A stretch of 64,000 nucleotides of DNA from Synaphobranchus kaupii (lineage: Eukaryota > Chordata > Actinopteri > Anguilliformes > Synaphobranchidae): the NCBI GenBank assembly GCA_029718625.1, contig CM056379.1, positions 51,853,579-51,917,578 of the forward strand, written 5' to 3'. Under the pieces are notes generated by a model. That model saw only the letters and a list, made by a program, of their open reading frames with translations. It was not told where the DNA came from and searched no databases. The position numbers and the translations under genes were made by a program. Shown here one piece after another: positions 13,010 to 45,893 of the stretch (positions within the stretch are counted from its first letter, which is position 1; the number at the start of each line of letters is the position of its first letter).

Positions 13010-13620
13010 CACTTTTTTAACCTGCTGCACCTGGCCTAACCAGTTGGATGTGCTTATAATACCTACTATCGTTTTCAAAGTGTTTAATTGGACAGTTTAA
13101 TTGGACATACCCAACAGAATGGTTTTTATTATACATGTGTATGAATTCTGAGTGTCTTTGATATTTTTATGGGTTTGCTTTCTGTTTAAAAACACTCATA
13201 ACATGATGCACATTTTTATTAAACTTCTGATATATTTAAATAGGTAACAATGAGTCCTTCTGTCCTTCGGCCTTTTTGTCTTTCACTCAACAAAGGCATT
13301 TTTCTCCACTAACTGGTCAGAACATTATTCATGTATGTGGCTATGACACAGTGGATGTGGGACTATTCCAATTACTTTGCATTCTGCTTAGTGATTGTTA
13401 TAATAACAATAGCTGATGTTTGGTAAGCATTCTGGTGTAAAATGTCTGCTATATATCACCCAGGTGAGTGCTACACATTGGTCGTGGTCGAGGAGACTTT
13501 CCCACATTCCTCAGTGCTTTCAGGTCATGAGATGAAAGATGCTGGATAAATGCAATTTATTATTGTTTTTGTAATATATTATAGTATTGTAAGTTTATCG
13601 TTTCTCCACATTCAAGGAAA

Positions 13621-14584
13621 ATGGCTCTGGTTTCCACAGCAACTCTGGCTCGCAGGGCCTTTGTTTCAGCTGCCGCAGGGGGCCACGCAGGCCATGCGGG
13701 TGGAGGTCTGTCTTAAGTTTTCATTATAACATTGTGACTATTTCTGCTGTGGTTTTCTCATTTTCTCTGCTTCATTTCTGCATGTACCTCAGTGTTTTGC
13801 TTATGAAGCTTAAGATTTATCATTGACTGAAATGTTTGTAAAGTTGGCATTGTCTCTGTTCCTTAGTGGGGTGTTTATGCACTGCTGCACCCTGTGCAAC
13901 CAGACAGTTTAGAAGGGTATTAACCCTTTCTCTATCATGGTCTGCGCTTCAATCACCCCGGCACATAAATGGACTGTTTTGGGCATTGTCTCTCACAACA
14001 GCAAGGACATGGAAGATTCTGTCCTTTGTGGTGGCCCTGCCTGGAGTGACTGTCTGCGTGGTGAACGCCTGGATGAAGAAGCAGCATGCCAGTCACGGTT
14101 CACCTGAGTTCGTCCCCTACCCACACCTGCGCATCCGCACCAAGGTAATCCATTTACAGTACATGAACACAGGCACGTCAGTATGTTTACACATTTTGTT
14201 TTGTTTATTGCAATATAGAATCAGTCGTTGCTTTTTCTATTGGAAAACACGTTTTCGTAAAATGAGTAATAAACTGGATGACAGCATCATAGGCATTTAT
14301 TCTAAAATGAGAAGTTGCCTATAATTGCTATTGGTATTAGCATTCAGCCCCTCAATGTGTTGTTTACATACTGAACCTGTGTCTGCAGATCTGATATCTA
14401 CATCCGAAATTGAGAGTACAGAATATAGTGTGAAGGGGCTATATTGTTGTATGTCAGTCATAACTATATCCCTTTCCTTTTCTCATTCATACAGCGCTTC
14501 CCATGGGGAGATGGCAATCACAGTCTTTTCCACAACCCCCACACCAATGCCCTCCCCACTGGCTATGAGGGATCCCATCACTGA
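13621..14584 (+). CDS. cox6a2: cox6a2, cytochrome c oxidase subunit 6A (muscle type)
   Basis: Exons 13621-13705, 14002-14144 and 14495-14584 join in phase to a 105-residue protein. Residues 1-28 form a basic, Arg/Ala-rich mitochondrial presequence. Residues about 31-52 ([20 protein letters not shown]) are the single transmembrane helix. The C-terminal part has the family signature PHLRIRTK then [13 protein letters not shown] and ALPTGYE. COX6A is a nuclear-encoded accessory subunit of complex IV in the inner mitochondrial membrane, contacting the dimer interface and adenine-nucleotide regulation. The ARTWK start of the mature part, the Cys in the helix and the neighbouring tgfb1i1 favour COX6A2 over COX6A1; some helix residues (ALPGV) are COX6A1-like, so the isoform is less certain than the family. 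Splice sites are consensus. It is convergent with tgfb1i1. Confidence 0.93.
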
Positions 14585-14714
14585 GCTCAGTGTTGCCTCT
14601 TGTCAGGGTTGTCATTCACTATATTGAGTAGCTACTGCATAGTAGACTGGATTTATGAGCCGATTTGACTTGCTGACTGCTTATTGTTGTAATGTTGGTT
14701 TGTTGAATCTGACA

Positions 14715-14720
14715 AATAAA
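14715..14720 (+). terminator. cox6a2 polyadenylation signal
   Basis: AATAAA lies 131 bp after the cox6a2 stop codon and is the first canonical signal downstream. Cleavage would be expected shortly after. Confidence 0.7.
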
Positions 14721-14919
14721 GACATGTTTTTACAGGAATTTATTCTATTTTTTTAGTACTCATTACTAATATGCCTTGCAATTACCCACTAGTGTAATTT
14801 TATCATATTTTGACAGTTCTCATTTGAACTCATGTTTTGGGTATTCTTTTCAGAGATGTAAGTCAGCATAGAAAAATGAAACTCAGTTTACACAGCAATA
14901 AGGTGAAAATTTTATATAG

Positions 14920-15989
14920 TTTATTCATCTTTGGTCAAAGAGGACAGACGATGACAACTAAAACAATGATAATATTCTTTATGATAGGACTGATGCAGTG
15001 TAAGCATAAAATAGACTAGATCTTCATTTTAAAATCTTTGGCAATGTAAAAAACAAAAAGTACAATATGGCTTTAAATGTGTTGAACATCTTAGTTTTAA
15101 GTCTTCGTTTTACCACCATATGATGGATTTTTACAATGGAGCATACAACATATGGCTTATTCATTAAAAAAGACAAATAGCAATTAAAATTCATATCAAA
15201 AACAAATGCAACAATAACAGTGACACTAGCTTTAAATGCAAAGCAAAGCACAGATATATATATACAGTGTATATATATATGTATGTTTGTGGACACACAT
15301 AGACACACGCTCTTAAATCCCCAACAGGAATAGGAAATGGAAATAAACAAAGGGTCCTTCATCAAAATAATCATATTCATGCCTACTGACTTCAATATAA
15401 ATATTTTTAAAATTTTTTAATTTATTTAAAATTGGTTTGAATCGCACCATCCATTCCGCTCTTTCCATGTTCTGTATAATTCATACATTTGCTTGTGAGA
15501 AAGGGAAATTAAGGGGATACTACTCCGCAGTTCATTAACGTAAAACTCACAGGACAGAGAATGAATTTGAGAAGTTAAAATGTACAGTTGAATCAAAAAA
15601 CTGTCAGTCAGTGTATATTACTACACTTGTCTTATCAAATCGATTGTCCTGTCTACCTGTTAAGTTCAGATCTTCAACCATCTCACTTTTCTGTATTCCA
15701 AGTCCCTTTCTTTTGGTATACTTTTTGGCACATGTATTTATATAGAAATCTATTATACCTTCCATTTACTGTCATAAACCTCCCCACTCCACTAGTTCTG
15801 CTTCCCTTATACATTATTGTCTAAACCCCTCCATCCATATTGCCTGTTACTCTGTGTGAACCTACACTTTTAATACTGAAGCAGGGATATAATGTACAGT
15901 AAGTTAGCTGTCTGTCTATGGCTCATTCGTCCATTTTGATGAACAGCTTGTGAAAGGAGGAGGATTTCTGATTCCCTCGTTCCATAGCC
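14920..15989 (-). other. Probable tgfb1i1 3' UTR and candidate poly(A) signals
   Basis: No coding sequence is seen. On the minus strand AATAAA occurs at 14920-14925, in position to end a 3' UTR of about 1.2 kb. Only about 200 bp would then separate it from the cox6a2 poly(A) signal. The extent of the UTR is an inference. Confidence 0.35.
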
Positions 15990-16154
15990 CAGTGGTTCTC
16001 AAACTTTTTCAGTCAGGACCCCCTTTGGTAATAAGACATTTTAAAGCCCCATCCCACCCTCACATGCACACACACACACACACATGTGCTGTGCCTTTTT
16101 TCTTCCCCACACCCCCCATGTTGTCTCTGCGCCCCCCCACTTTGGGAACCACTG
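15990..16154. mobile_element. hAT-type MITE abutting the tgfb1i1 stop codon
   Basis: The ends CAGTGGTTCTCAAACTTTTT and the mirrored CCACTTTGGGAACCACTG define a 165-bp element. The 8-bp flanks are CCATAGCC (15982-15989) and CCTTAGCC (16155-16162), matching at seven of eight positions as expected for an old hAT target duplication. The right flank contains the tgfb1i1 stop codon. Confidence 0.85.
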
Positions 16155-16156
16155 CC

Positions 16157-36816
<20,660 letters not shown>

Positions 36817-37300
36817 TGTTATTTTCAAGTTAAACCTTATTCGTCTTGATGTGGTAATATGCGTATAATAGGCTAACAGTAATCCTTATGAGCGTTACAA
36901 TTGTAAGCCTGATAATTATCTTTGGTATAGCTAGGAAAACTACGGTTGGACAGCGTTTGAAACCGAGGAAGTTTTACCTAGCTTGCGCTCTCCGCAAAGT
37001 AGGGAAATAAAAAAGGGCGTATTCTTTCTGTTCCTTTCCGATTCCCTCTCCCTCCCTGCACAACGTCAATCAGTACCACAGACCGGAGAAGGCGTAGTAG
37101 ACTTACTGCGGTTACTCCCCCTCCCTCTGTGGCCTGCTTTGCTTCCCAGGCAGATGACGTCACTACCTACATTCCTAGACCATATTTGGGATAGAAAATT
37201 GAGGATTTGCGGCGAACTCCGAACTCGGACTTGTACATTGAAGCAACAAGATTGTGCCAGTTTACAGTAAACCGTTACCGCGTGGCATCCTCAGATAAAC
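36817..37300 (-). promoter_or_regulatory. tgfb1i1 5' UTR/promoter with CRE and CArG box
   Basis: Upstream of the ATG at 36816 lies a GC-richer segment. It contains a perfect palindromic CRE, TGACGTCA (37155-37162), and a perfect CArG box, CCATATTTGG (37180-37189), 17 bp apart and about 340-375 bp from the ATG. SRF/myocardin control through CArG boxes is established for smooth-muscle genes, and Hic-5 is a smooth-muscle marker. The transcription start was not located. Confidence 0.55.
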
Positions 37301-38044
37301 AGTGCATCATCGACTATATCACTTCTTAATTGTAAAAGACATAGCTAATTCATGTTAGAACGCAAACGGCATTACTTACCATCCTGGAAACATCTCAGAT
37401 GATAGTGCACAGCTTTTAAATTAAAATGAAAACTTGACATTCTCTCAGTTCTCTACACTCAAATGAGTCACAACCAATAAAAAGGTTCTTAGACAAGTAG
37501 TCACTTATGACTCCCCCCAAAATAAATGGTATGTGTATGGGGTCAAAGAAATAGCTTACACTGTGCTCTGAGTCTGAACCACTTACCGTTGACAAATAAA
37601 AAAAATTTCTTTGACCTCATGACCAGACCGTGAAGATAACAAATACCAACAGAAAGACAAAAGAATAATATTCTAACACTTGTTTATTGATTGAAATACT
37701 GTTCCTACACTTATGCTATGTCTTTCAATCTACTCTTGTATAGAGACAGTGCCTTTAGAAAGATTTCACACCCCATTAATCCCGTTTTGCTGTATTGCAA
37801 AGGGTTGGTTAATACTTTTATCAATGAGAAATTTCTGTCATTTTTTAAAAGAATGCACAGTGAAAATATATTTTTGCATCAATGTGTTAAATGTATTGTG
37901 TTGGTGGATGGGGAGGAAATATTAAAATGCATTAAAATGTCATGGTGTAACAGGACAAAATGTGAAAAGTTAGGGTTGCCCTACATATTCACAACAATGG
38001 GGGTGGGCACTTTCTGAAGACCCCGTATATAAAATAGTGTGTAT
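37301..38044. other. Unassigned sequence upstream of tgfb1i1
   Basis: AT-rich sequence. Open frames around 37690-38017 show no resemblance to a known family. Nothing further is supported. Confidence 0.3.
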
Positions 38045-38246
38045 CATAATGTTACTTATTACATTTAGTAGACACTTTCCAGAGTAACAGTCTTTAAATA
38101 TAATCCACTTATACAGTTGCATATTTAAGTATTTCAGGTTAAGTACCTTGCTCAAAAGTAGAGCTACAGTCTTCCCATCTGGGAATAAAACCTATAACCT
38201 GGGCATGTAATAAAAAGAATTACATGCCCAGTTCCCTAAACATTAT
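38045..38246 (-). repeat. Decayed tRNA-derived SINE
   Basis: An old minus-strand copy of the same SINE family: TACATTTAGTAGACACTTTCC, GGTTAAGTACCTTGCTC and CATCTGGGAATAAAACC correspond to the tail, centre and B-box region. It contains an extra small hairpin (GGGCATGTAAT / ATTACATGCCC). The next MITE interrupts its head. Confidence 0.65.
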
Positions 38247-38397
38247 GGGCCTGACTAAGACCAAAAACATTTTAGCGCACACAAACTAAACGATGATTGG
38301 TGGAAAACAAATACCATGACCAATCATTGGTCATGTTACTGGTTTTGCTTGTGCTAAAAGTTTTTGCACATGCTAAAGGTCTTAGTAAATCAAGCCC
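38247..38397. mobile_element. MITE (151 bp) inserted in SINE
   Basis: GGGCCTGACTAAGACC on the left mirrors GGTCTTAGTAAATCAAGCCC on the right, flanked by TAT on both sides. Subterminal words TTTAGCGCAC and GTGCTAAAAG are also inverted. A three-base duplication suggests PIF/Harbinger or a relative. Confidence 0.65.
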
Positions 38398-38509
38398 TAT
38401 TATGTACAAATGCACTCACTCAAGATTTGACCAAATACTAACATTCAGTGAAGATTATGAGACATCAAAAAGCACTAACATTTTTAAATTTTAAAAGAAA
38501 TGTATATAT

Positions 38510-38514
38510 ATACA

Positions 38515-38596
<82 letters not shown>
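38510..38596. repeat. (AT)n microsatellite
   Basis: A nearly pure AT dinucleotide run of about 40 units. Confidence 0.98.
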
Positions 38597-38597
<1 letters not shown>

Positions 38598-38599
38598 TA

Positions 38600-40140
38600 T
38601 AAAGAGTTAATATATGCAAGTATTGTGAAGTGCATTATTTAGTTGTTGGACTGTATTTTATCACTACACAGTAAAATGTCCAATGTATGTAGTCTGTAAG
38701 AGTCAATCTTATGTAGTCTGTAAGAGTTGATTTAACAATGAACATTTTACTGTACATCTTTCCAGCAGAAATAAATCTCTCTGTGCCAATCTGCAACTCT
38801 ACTGGCAAAAAAGTGTATGTGCAGACAAACACAGATGTATAATTTCACTGTAAATGAAAACAAGTCCAGAATGTTTTAAAATGAATACGGTTAAGACACA
38901 AAGGGTATGAAATTATTAGGTTTCTTTGCAATTACAATATTTCCACATGCTATAATAGCCAATAAAATAGATGTCTCTCTCTTCTGTCCCATTCACTCAG
39001 CACAATCACATTATGGGTAACCAAAGTTTTTTCTGAGGCGCAGGCCTGCCCTGAGAACAACAACCACTTTCTCGTTCCTGATTGGTTAAAACTGGTTATG
39101 CTCCTTGTCACTTGCTTCTGATTGGATATTCTGAGGGTTATAGATTTTCTGCTCAGAGCGGCAACAATCTGCATACATTTACATACATGTCTTTAACATC
39201 CTTCACAGTTTTAAATACCTAGTTAACATTACTTACCAGTTTATTTGTAGATAGCCAACTGTCACCTGCTAGCTAGCTGGCTAGCTACCTTGCTAGTGCT
39301 GCAGATAGCTAGCTAAGATAATGATATTAGTCTGAGACAAGTAATCAGGATTGAATTAGTTAGGTGGATGGACTGTATGTGGTGCATTGGTGTGGTGTAT
39401 AGACAAACTCATACAAACAGGGATAATTGTTGATCTGTCAAAAGCTATATACTGTCTGGGAAGTGAGGATTAAATAAAATGTGTATTTCTTGAATCCAGC
39501 GGTTCCAACAATCAATGCCCTTGTACAATGTTCAGCACTCTGAATACTGAAAACAAGTGGTATTGCGTGCTAAAACCCCTCACTTATCCAACATGTAAAA
39601 TAGATTTATTTGATTTAATTTGTTAATTATTATCAAATATATCAATTATCAATTAAATTGCCAAATTAATTGATAGGCAGAGCAACCTGTTGGATCAACG
39701 TTTATCAAAATGAACAACTCACAACCACATTAAAATTATGAGATTAAGGTACAACAGGTATTCAATGCCTTAACTAAAGACGAAGGTTCAACAAACAATG
39801 AACGTTACAGACAGACAAGTTAGAGTCACAAAATAAATGAATGAAAGATGATACCAGACCACAGCTTGTCTCTCCCAAGGTAATCCCCAGAAAGTGCCAA
39901 GACCAAAGTCCAAAAAACAACAGACAGCAGAATATTCAAAAAGACCGGGGATGAAATGTGAAATTCCATATGAGATGTAAGGCCAAGAAGGTAAGGCCCC
40001 ACGCAAGACTGAACACCACAAACGTAAGACCAGATGCAAGACTCCGATGCCAAAAAAGTAAAGACAGGCCCACATTTTAAGTAGTTAAAGAGGGGGGGAG
40101 TCCCCCCCCCTCCTCCTGGCCCATGCCACCCCTGTTGAGA
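38600..40140. other. Unassigned intergenic sequence
   Basis: No gene or clear mobile element is recognised. Clusters of GCTAGCTAG near 39260-39310 and AATTAATT-type words near 39620-39680 are only local low complexity. Confidence 0.3.
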
Positions 40141-40142
40141 CA

Positions 40143-40198
<56 letters not shown>

Positions 40199-40228
40199 CA
40201 CACTCACACACACACACACACACACATA
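40141..40228. repeat. (CACG)n followed by (CA)n microsatellite
   Basis: About 14 CACG/GCAC units run into a CA tract. The open frames across it are artefacts of the repeat. Confidence 0.97.
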
Positions 40229-42297
40229 CTTACACATCTACTGGCTACCCCCCAGTGCCTGCTCTCTGTGTCACCATTTTTGGTCCCAAAGTGCTTCTGG
40301 AAAACCATCCGGCACCTCAGGAGGGGAAAGCGGGACATCGTCCCGGCTGTTCTTTGCAAGGACAGTGAAACCTGTCCTTGACTAGGGATATTGTCGGAAG
40401 GTGGCAATTTGCCTTGGCAGTAGTAGCCTAGCCTAGTCTAGGCAGGCTATTGTATTTTTTTCTGATTTGCAAATATTACTGGGAAATATGCCTATCTATG
40501 TCCAATGTCAAGTGTCAATTTTTTTATTTTGTGACAATGCAGCATGATGTAACTATTATCATTTGGCGGTGAAATTTAATTTGCAGTGCATTAATTAGCG
40601 AGGAAGATAGTAAACAGATTGCACTTCTTTCCGACACTAGGCTACTAACGTTAGGTAACATTATTTAATATTAGCTAGCACAGAGAAGCTTGTGATAATA
40701 TATCGGTGCCAATGTATAACGTTTTTAAAAAAAATTGATGTAGTAGGGCAGAAGTTGACGTCGTAGTTATTTCATTGATAAGGAAAGGAAGGAAAGGTAG
40801 CTTATCGAGATTTGTAATGCCTCTTCCTCTCTGGAGTGAACTTAGCTAACAATATGTAGAATTATTAGAAAGCGGAGGAGGACGTGGTGAATTTTTTTAA
40901 ATTGTAAAATGCATTCCACTCATTGGAACGCAGGGAGAAGGTGCGGATTAAAACGGTCGGAGGTATAATTTAACACTTAGTTTACCTCGCTACCAAATCA
41001 CTTGTAACCTATTGCTGACCCTGTCTTCTCATGGGAAAGTAGCTGACATGTTCTGTGCAGGATTTTGGCGACATACGGCCATGGTTTTTTCCTGGCTGAG
41101 AATTGGGTTTTGGCGGTAGCTATGCGTGCGCACACATTGCGTTGAATTAATTTGACCGTGAATAGGCCTACAGTTTTTTGAGTACAAAGAGCCCATGTAG
41201 GCTTTGGTTGTAAAGTAGGCTAGGGTTCAGTTTAGGAGTTAGGTTTTAGAAATAAAAGGTCCTTGAAGCTTTTTGATTATTTGAATATTACACCATTTGG
41301 GCTATTTTGATAATAGCACAAATAGAAAAATAAACAACACTCTAAAACAGAAATAAAAAATAAGTGTACAAGTTTTTTTTTTTTTTAAACATTTAAAAGC
41401 ACTGTGTGTTTTTACATAGCAGCAACGCAAGCTATTTTAGCCCTAAGTGTGATAGGTGGTCGCTGTGGAAATGTCGACTGTAAGGGACATTGGCAAAATG
41501 TAACAAGATAAACTCTTCAGGGTTAATCATAACACAGTGGTAGCTGCATATACAGGTAAGATATTTGGTTTTGTTAACAAATTTATAAGAGAGATTTTGG
41601 AGAAAAAAATTAGGTATCTTTTAAAGTGCATCAGGTAGCCTAGCCTAGGCTACTGTATATAGTAGCCTACAGTAAGCAATAGAAAATGCCAAATTTTTAG
41701 GCCTATTTGTACAACGTTTTAAACAAAATATTGTTTCTATATCTTAACATGATTTTTTTTGTATAAACGGTGCATTTTATTTTATAGTCTGTGCCTGTGG
41801 CAAGACGAGGGTCGTGTGCTTTAGGCTATTAATAGCACCCTCCTATTTTATTGCCCTGCAGTAACAATCCTGCTGGTTTTCTTAAAGCTGTAGCCTAGTT
41901 TATAATTTCAAACATGAATAGGCTACTGTAATTGGGACCGATATGTAGGGCACCAACGTGGATCGGGTTAAAGCTTTAACCTTTTCAGAAGTTAGGGCTT
42001 CAAAGGTAATTCAAAATTGGAGCGTTAAATTAATTCGGTTATGATTTTATTTGCCGTTTTCTCAATTATTGTCATTTTGGCAGTGATTTCCCTTTGGCAG
42101 TCTGTGAAATAATAATTTACTATGTAGGAAAAACCCTGCTGTAGTGCAATCATTCATTTTATGTCTGATGTAGGCTACCGATTTCCATTGAAGATAAAAC
42201 ATTTGGCAGCATTTTGCAGATGGTGGAATACTATTTTATTTTCATGTTATCGTACATAATATAGGCTATAGACAGGAAACAGGCAAGACTGACAGAC
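40229..42297. other. Unassigned intergenic sequence
   Basis: AT-rich sequence with frequent TAGGCCTA-type words. No gene, terminal repeat or tRNA-like element could be supported. Confidence 0.3.
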
Positions 42298-42960
42298 ATG
42301 AGGCAGGAACAAGGCGTGGCAGGAACTTGGAGGGGTCAGGAGCGGGCACCCAGTCGGGGTCAGGAGCGGGCACCCAGCCGGGGTCAGGAGCGGGTGCGGG
42401 GGCCCGCGGTCAGGGCCAGGCACTCAGCCTGGGCTTCAGGCGCTCATCCTGGGGGTCAGGGAAAGATGCGGGGGCCCACGGATGGCGCAGGGGCCTGCGG
42501 TCAGGGCCAGGCGCTCAGCCTGGGGGTCAGGCACTCAGCCTGGGGAGTAGGCACTCAGCCTGGGGAGTAGGCACTCAGCCTGGGGGTGACGAGGAAGCCT
42601 GGGAGGAACAAGGGAGCCTGGGATGGACGAGGGAGCGAGGGAGCCTGGAGGGAACGAGGGAGCCTGGAGGGAACGAGCGGGTCTTGGAGGTATGAGGGGA
42701 CAAAAACAACAAAACATGACATGACGAGAAGGTACATGACAAGAACAGGGGAACAGCGGGAAACACAAGCAGGAACACATGCCCACAAGACGGTCCGGCC
42801 CCGAACAAAGAAACGGGGCAGACTTAATACAACACCTAACAAGGACAGAAGGGGCAGCAGGTGGGGGAAGACTAATGAGGAAACACAAGGCAGGTGTGGG
42901 GAGTGAAAGACACAAATGGAGGGAGAGAGGGAAAACACGGGGTGGACTGTGAGACAAACG
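42298..42960 (-). repeat. GC-rich short-period repeat, possibly part of an LTR element
   Basis: Tandem GGGGTCAGGAGCGGGCACCC and CACTCAGCCTGGGG units (42335-42600) are followed by GGAGGGAACGAGGGAGCCT units, then purine-rich sequence. Read on the minus strand, the composition is close to the solo LTR at 58167-59124, so a retroelement origin in reverse orientation is likely. No flanking duplication was found. Confidence 0.45.
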
Positions 42961-43156
42961 GAAGACCAGGGACAGAACACAGGGACCTCACATATATACT
43001 TGTAACTTAGGGCATGGAAAATGCTCATTCCAATTTACTGTGCACTGATATGTGGTAGATTAATGATGTTAAATTTTCCTTGGAGTCATTATGAAAAATA
43101 AAAAAAATTTAAAAAAAATACAGGGGCAAAAGTATACATACTGTAGAGTACAGGTA

Positions 43157-43741
43157 AAAGTGATGGTTTATTGAGGTACAAGAGTGAATGATTAGGCTAC
43201 ATGTTTAGGTGTATGTAATATCTATGATATCAATGTTTTTATCTTAAACCATCCAGAAGGGGAAAATGTATATGCTTTATAATGGAACAATTATTACAAA
43301 TTTTATTCATTTTATGACATGTTTTGGATAGGGTTTTGGACCCATAGATATCTACCCCCTATACTGATGAAAAGATAGTAATTCCCACTTGAAAACGATG
43401 CAAAAGTGAGTTTTACAAGCCAAAACTGTTGATTTGTAGTTAAATATATAATTTTTTTTAAATTCAGAGCAGTGCACAATTTAGCCATTTGGACAGATTT
43501 GGAGACACTAATGGACGACAGGGTACACTGCCTATATTTTGCATTATAGATCTTTAGTAGTTCTGCATATCATCCTCAGATTTTGCGCACTTGTGGACAT
43601 GGAGTTTATGATTCAGGAAATGCGTAGATTTACCTGTTTCACTTATGTAGTTCTCAGTATTTTGTTGCAAACTAAAGAAAAACTATTTTCTTTTTGCAAT
43701 TTTCCAAAATTTCTTTGCATTTGTGGCACTTTATTTTGACC
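43157..43741. repeat. Dispersed repeat of unknown family, copy 2
   Basis: This is the second copy of the repeat at 33233-33766, in the same orientation with scattered substitutions and small indels. It ends against the SINE at 43761. Confidence 0.6.
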
Positions 43742-43760
43742 ATGATTGGGAATATTATAA

Positions 43761-43973
43761 TAGTGTAGTATAATGGTTAAGGAACTGGGTTTGTAACCGA
43801 AAGGTTGCAGGTTCGATTCCCAGTTAGGACGCTGTTGTAACCTTGAGAAAGGTACTTCACCTGCATTGCTTCAGTATATATCCAGCTGTATCAATGGATA
43901 CTATGTATAAATGCAAAATGCTGTGTAAGTCATTCTAGATAAGATCATCTGCTAAATGCATGTAATGTAATGT
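43761..43973 (+). repeat. tRNA-derived SINE, full copy, plus orientation
   Basis: The head has TAGTATAATGGTTAAGGAAC (A box) and GGTTCGATTCC (B box, 43810-43820). A conserved middle (ATATATCCAGCTGTAT) and a tail ending CTAAATGCATGTAATGTAAT follow. Some substitutions in the tail show age. Confidence 0.85.
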
Positions 43974-44753
43974 ATACAGAGATCTGTTAGGATAAAACCT
44001 ATATATGGGAAGATGCAGGAGAGAAGATGTTGCTCTATCCAAGCTTAGATCTGGACACACAGGACTAAACACAACACTTCATGATGAATAAGGGTCGGGA
44101 GCATCTGATAATTGTGAACTATGTAAATGCAAAGAAAATGTAGAATGTAAAGAATATGATGCAGAAAGAGAGAGCGTTTGCAAGGATGGGTGAAATTGGC
44201 AGGGAATGGAACATCAAATGATTGTTGGAGATAGGAGATAAACAATGGGACAGGGCATTATTTAAATAGTTACAAAATACAGGATTAATAAACAATATTC
44301 AATAATGCAACTGGCATGATGCTACACACTCCGGTTCAGTAGGTGGCAGTATTCACCTTCAACCTGGTATAAACCCACCATTAAGCCAAAGAAGAAGACT
44401 AAGAAGAAATAACCCCGACCTTCCGACTTGTGATTCCGAGTAAACAGGCCGTTATTCAGTGTATCTTTCCTGGTCGGAAGGTCGTAATTACGAGTTTCCG
44501 AGGTATCTAGAACACAGCGTTTCATAAGCCCTCCCACATGTATATCTACTTGAAACATAGACTACGTTACCCAGTATCTATGTACTTATACTGTATCCGC
44601 ACAACACCCATATAGCTGCGCGTAACGAGGTTGTTGTTATAATCATCGTTTTAGTTGATGCAGGAAAAAAAAAATCAACAGTGCCACAATATTTTTTATA
44701 TTTGATTCCTCCATAAAGGGCCAGGATCGACTTTCTTTATTAACTCTAGAGTG

Positions 44754-45893
44754 ATGGCTACGGAAAGTGAAAACGACATTGAGATTCCACCGACAGGCAC
44801 TCAAACTGAGAAGTCGAAAAAAGGTAACGTTATCTAGCGAGCTAACGTTAGCTGAATTAGCTGCAGCATGCCATCTTCTCTGTGCTTGCTTCAAGAAAGC
44901 AATGAGTTGAAACTACAAGCGAATTGAATACTCCGATTCCGTATCGTCATTGTGTTCCTCACATCTTATTGAAATCCGTATTTATTTGCGTTTTAAAATA
45001 TCTCTCGTTAGCACGAAACAGCATCCTTCTTTTTCTGCATGATTTAGGTCAACATCAGTATTGCAATCTGACATGCTCAAGTTATTTGCAACGTTGCTAA
45101 GAAGTAAGGTTTATGGTTACAATTATGAAGTACGTTTAAACTTAGTCCGTACTTGTGTTGCATCTTGCTTAAAGCTTGTCTACAAGATATTTAGTTTTAT
45201 ACTGTTCCATTTGTAAGCTGTTTGAGTACTTAATGCAAGTTTTTAAAAACCTGTTCCTTTCTCCTTCCTCCACACCCTCCTACATCCTTTTCAGAATTTG
45301 TCTGGACTCAACAGGCAACATGGCTACTAGTCCGCACCCGTTTGTCCATGGACGCGGACTTCAATCGGCCAGTGTGCAAGATGAAGAAACTCTGGGCGAT
45401 TGTGGCTGAGAAGGTGACAGCCAAACTGAAGGATTCTGGAGAAGATGTTTCTGTCAAATCCCATGAGTGTGACAGCAAGTGGAGGAACATGTTGTCTACT
45501 TACAGGAAAAATGCAGAGAGAGCCAAAAGACTTGGTGCTCATATTGTTCATTGGGAGTTTTTTCACGAGATGCATGACGTGCTGGGGAAAAGCAGTGACG
45601 AGTTAGATGGACAACGGAAGGGTACATTAAATGGGAGTAAATTAGCCACTCTTATAGCAAGTAAAAAATATACCCCAATTCTTCCTACTCCACCTCTGGC
45701 TCCTGCCCCCCTCTCCTCTCGCCCTCCCCAAGATGTATTGCAGTTGTACTTAGAGCTGCAAGAGAGGAAAATGGACCTGTGGATGCAACAGAAAGCTTTG
45801 GAGGAGAGAAAGATAGAAGCTATTAATAACCTGGCCAGAGCAATATCCAGCTTAGCTGAGTACCGTAACACCCAGTCACCGAACAGTGGGTAG
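44754..45893 (+). CDS. PIF/Harbinger Myb/SANT-like accessory protein, intact two-exon gene
   Basis: Exon 44754-44823 (MATESENDIEIPPTG...) has a GTAACG donor. It joins in phase to exon 45295-45893 behind a pyrimidine-rich acceptor ending TTTTCAG, giving 222 residues without a stop. Residues about 25-115 form a trihelix-type Myb/SANT domain: WTQQATWLLVRTR, LWAIVAEKV, then CDSKWRNMLSTYRKN. A proline-rich linker and a C-terminal coiled-coil-like helix (LQLYLELQERKMDLWMQQKA) follow. In Harbinger elements such a protein binds the transposon ends and brings the transposase to the nucleus. The partner transposase remnant lies convergent at 46749-49089. It could be a young transposon gene or a domesticated copy. 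Confidence 0.75.

Noticed and set aside
40123..40407. Open frames with HARTHART or CVCVCV runs
   Set aside because: Translations of the CACG/CA microsatellite.
42298..43028. Several 100-157-codon frames on both strands
   Set aside because: GC-rich short-period repeat with open frames on both strands at once; no domain or splice support.
43761..43835. Apparent tRNA gene with A and B boxes
   Set aside because: It continues into a SINE body and tail and does not fold as a complete tRNA; other copies exist at 25163 and 7091.
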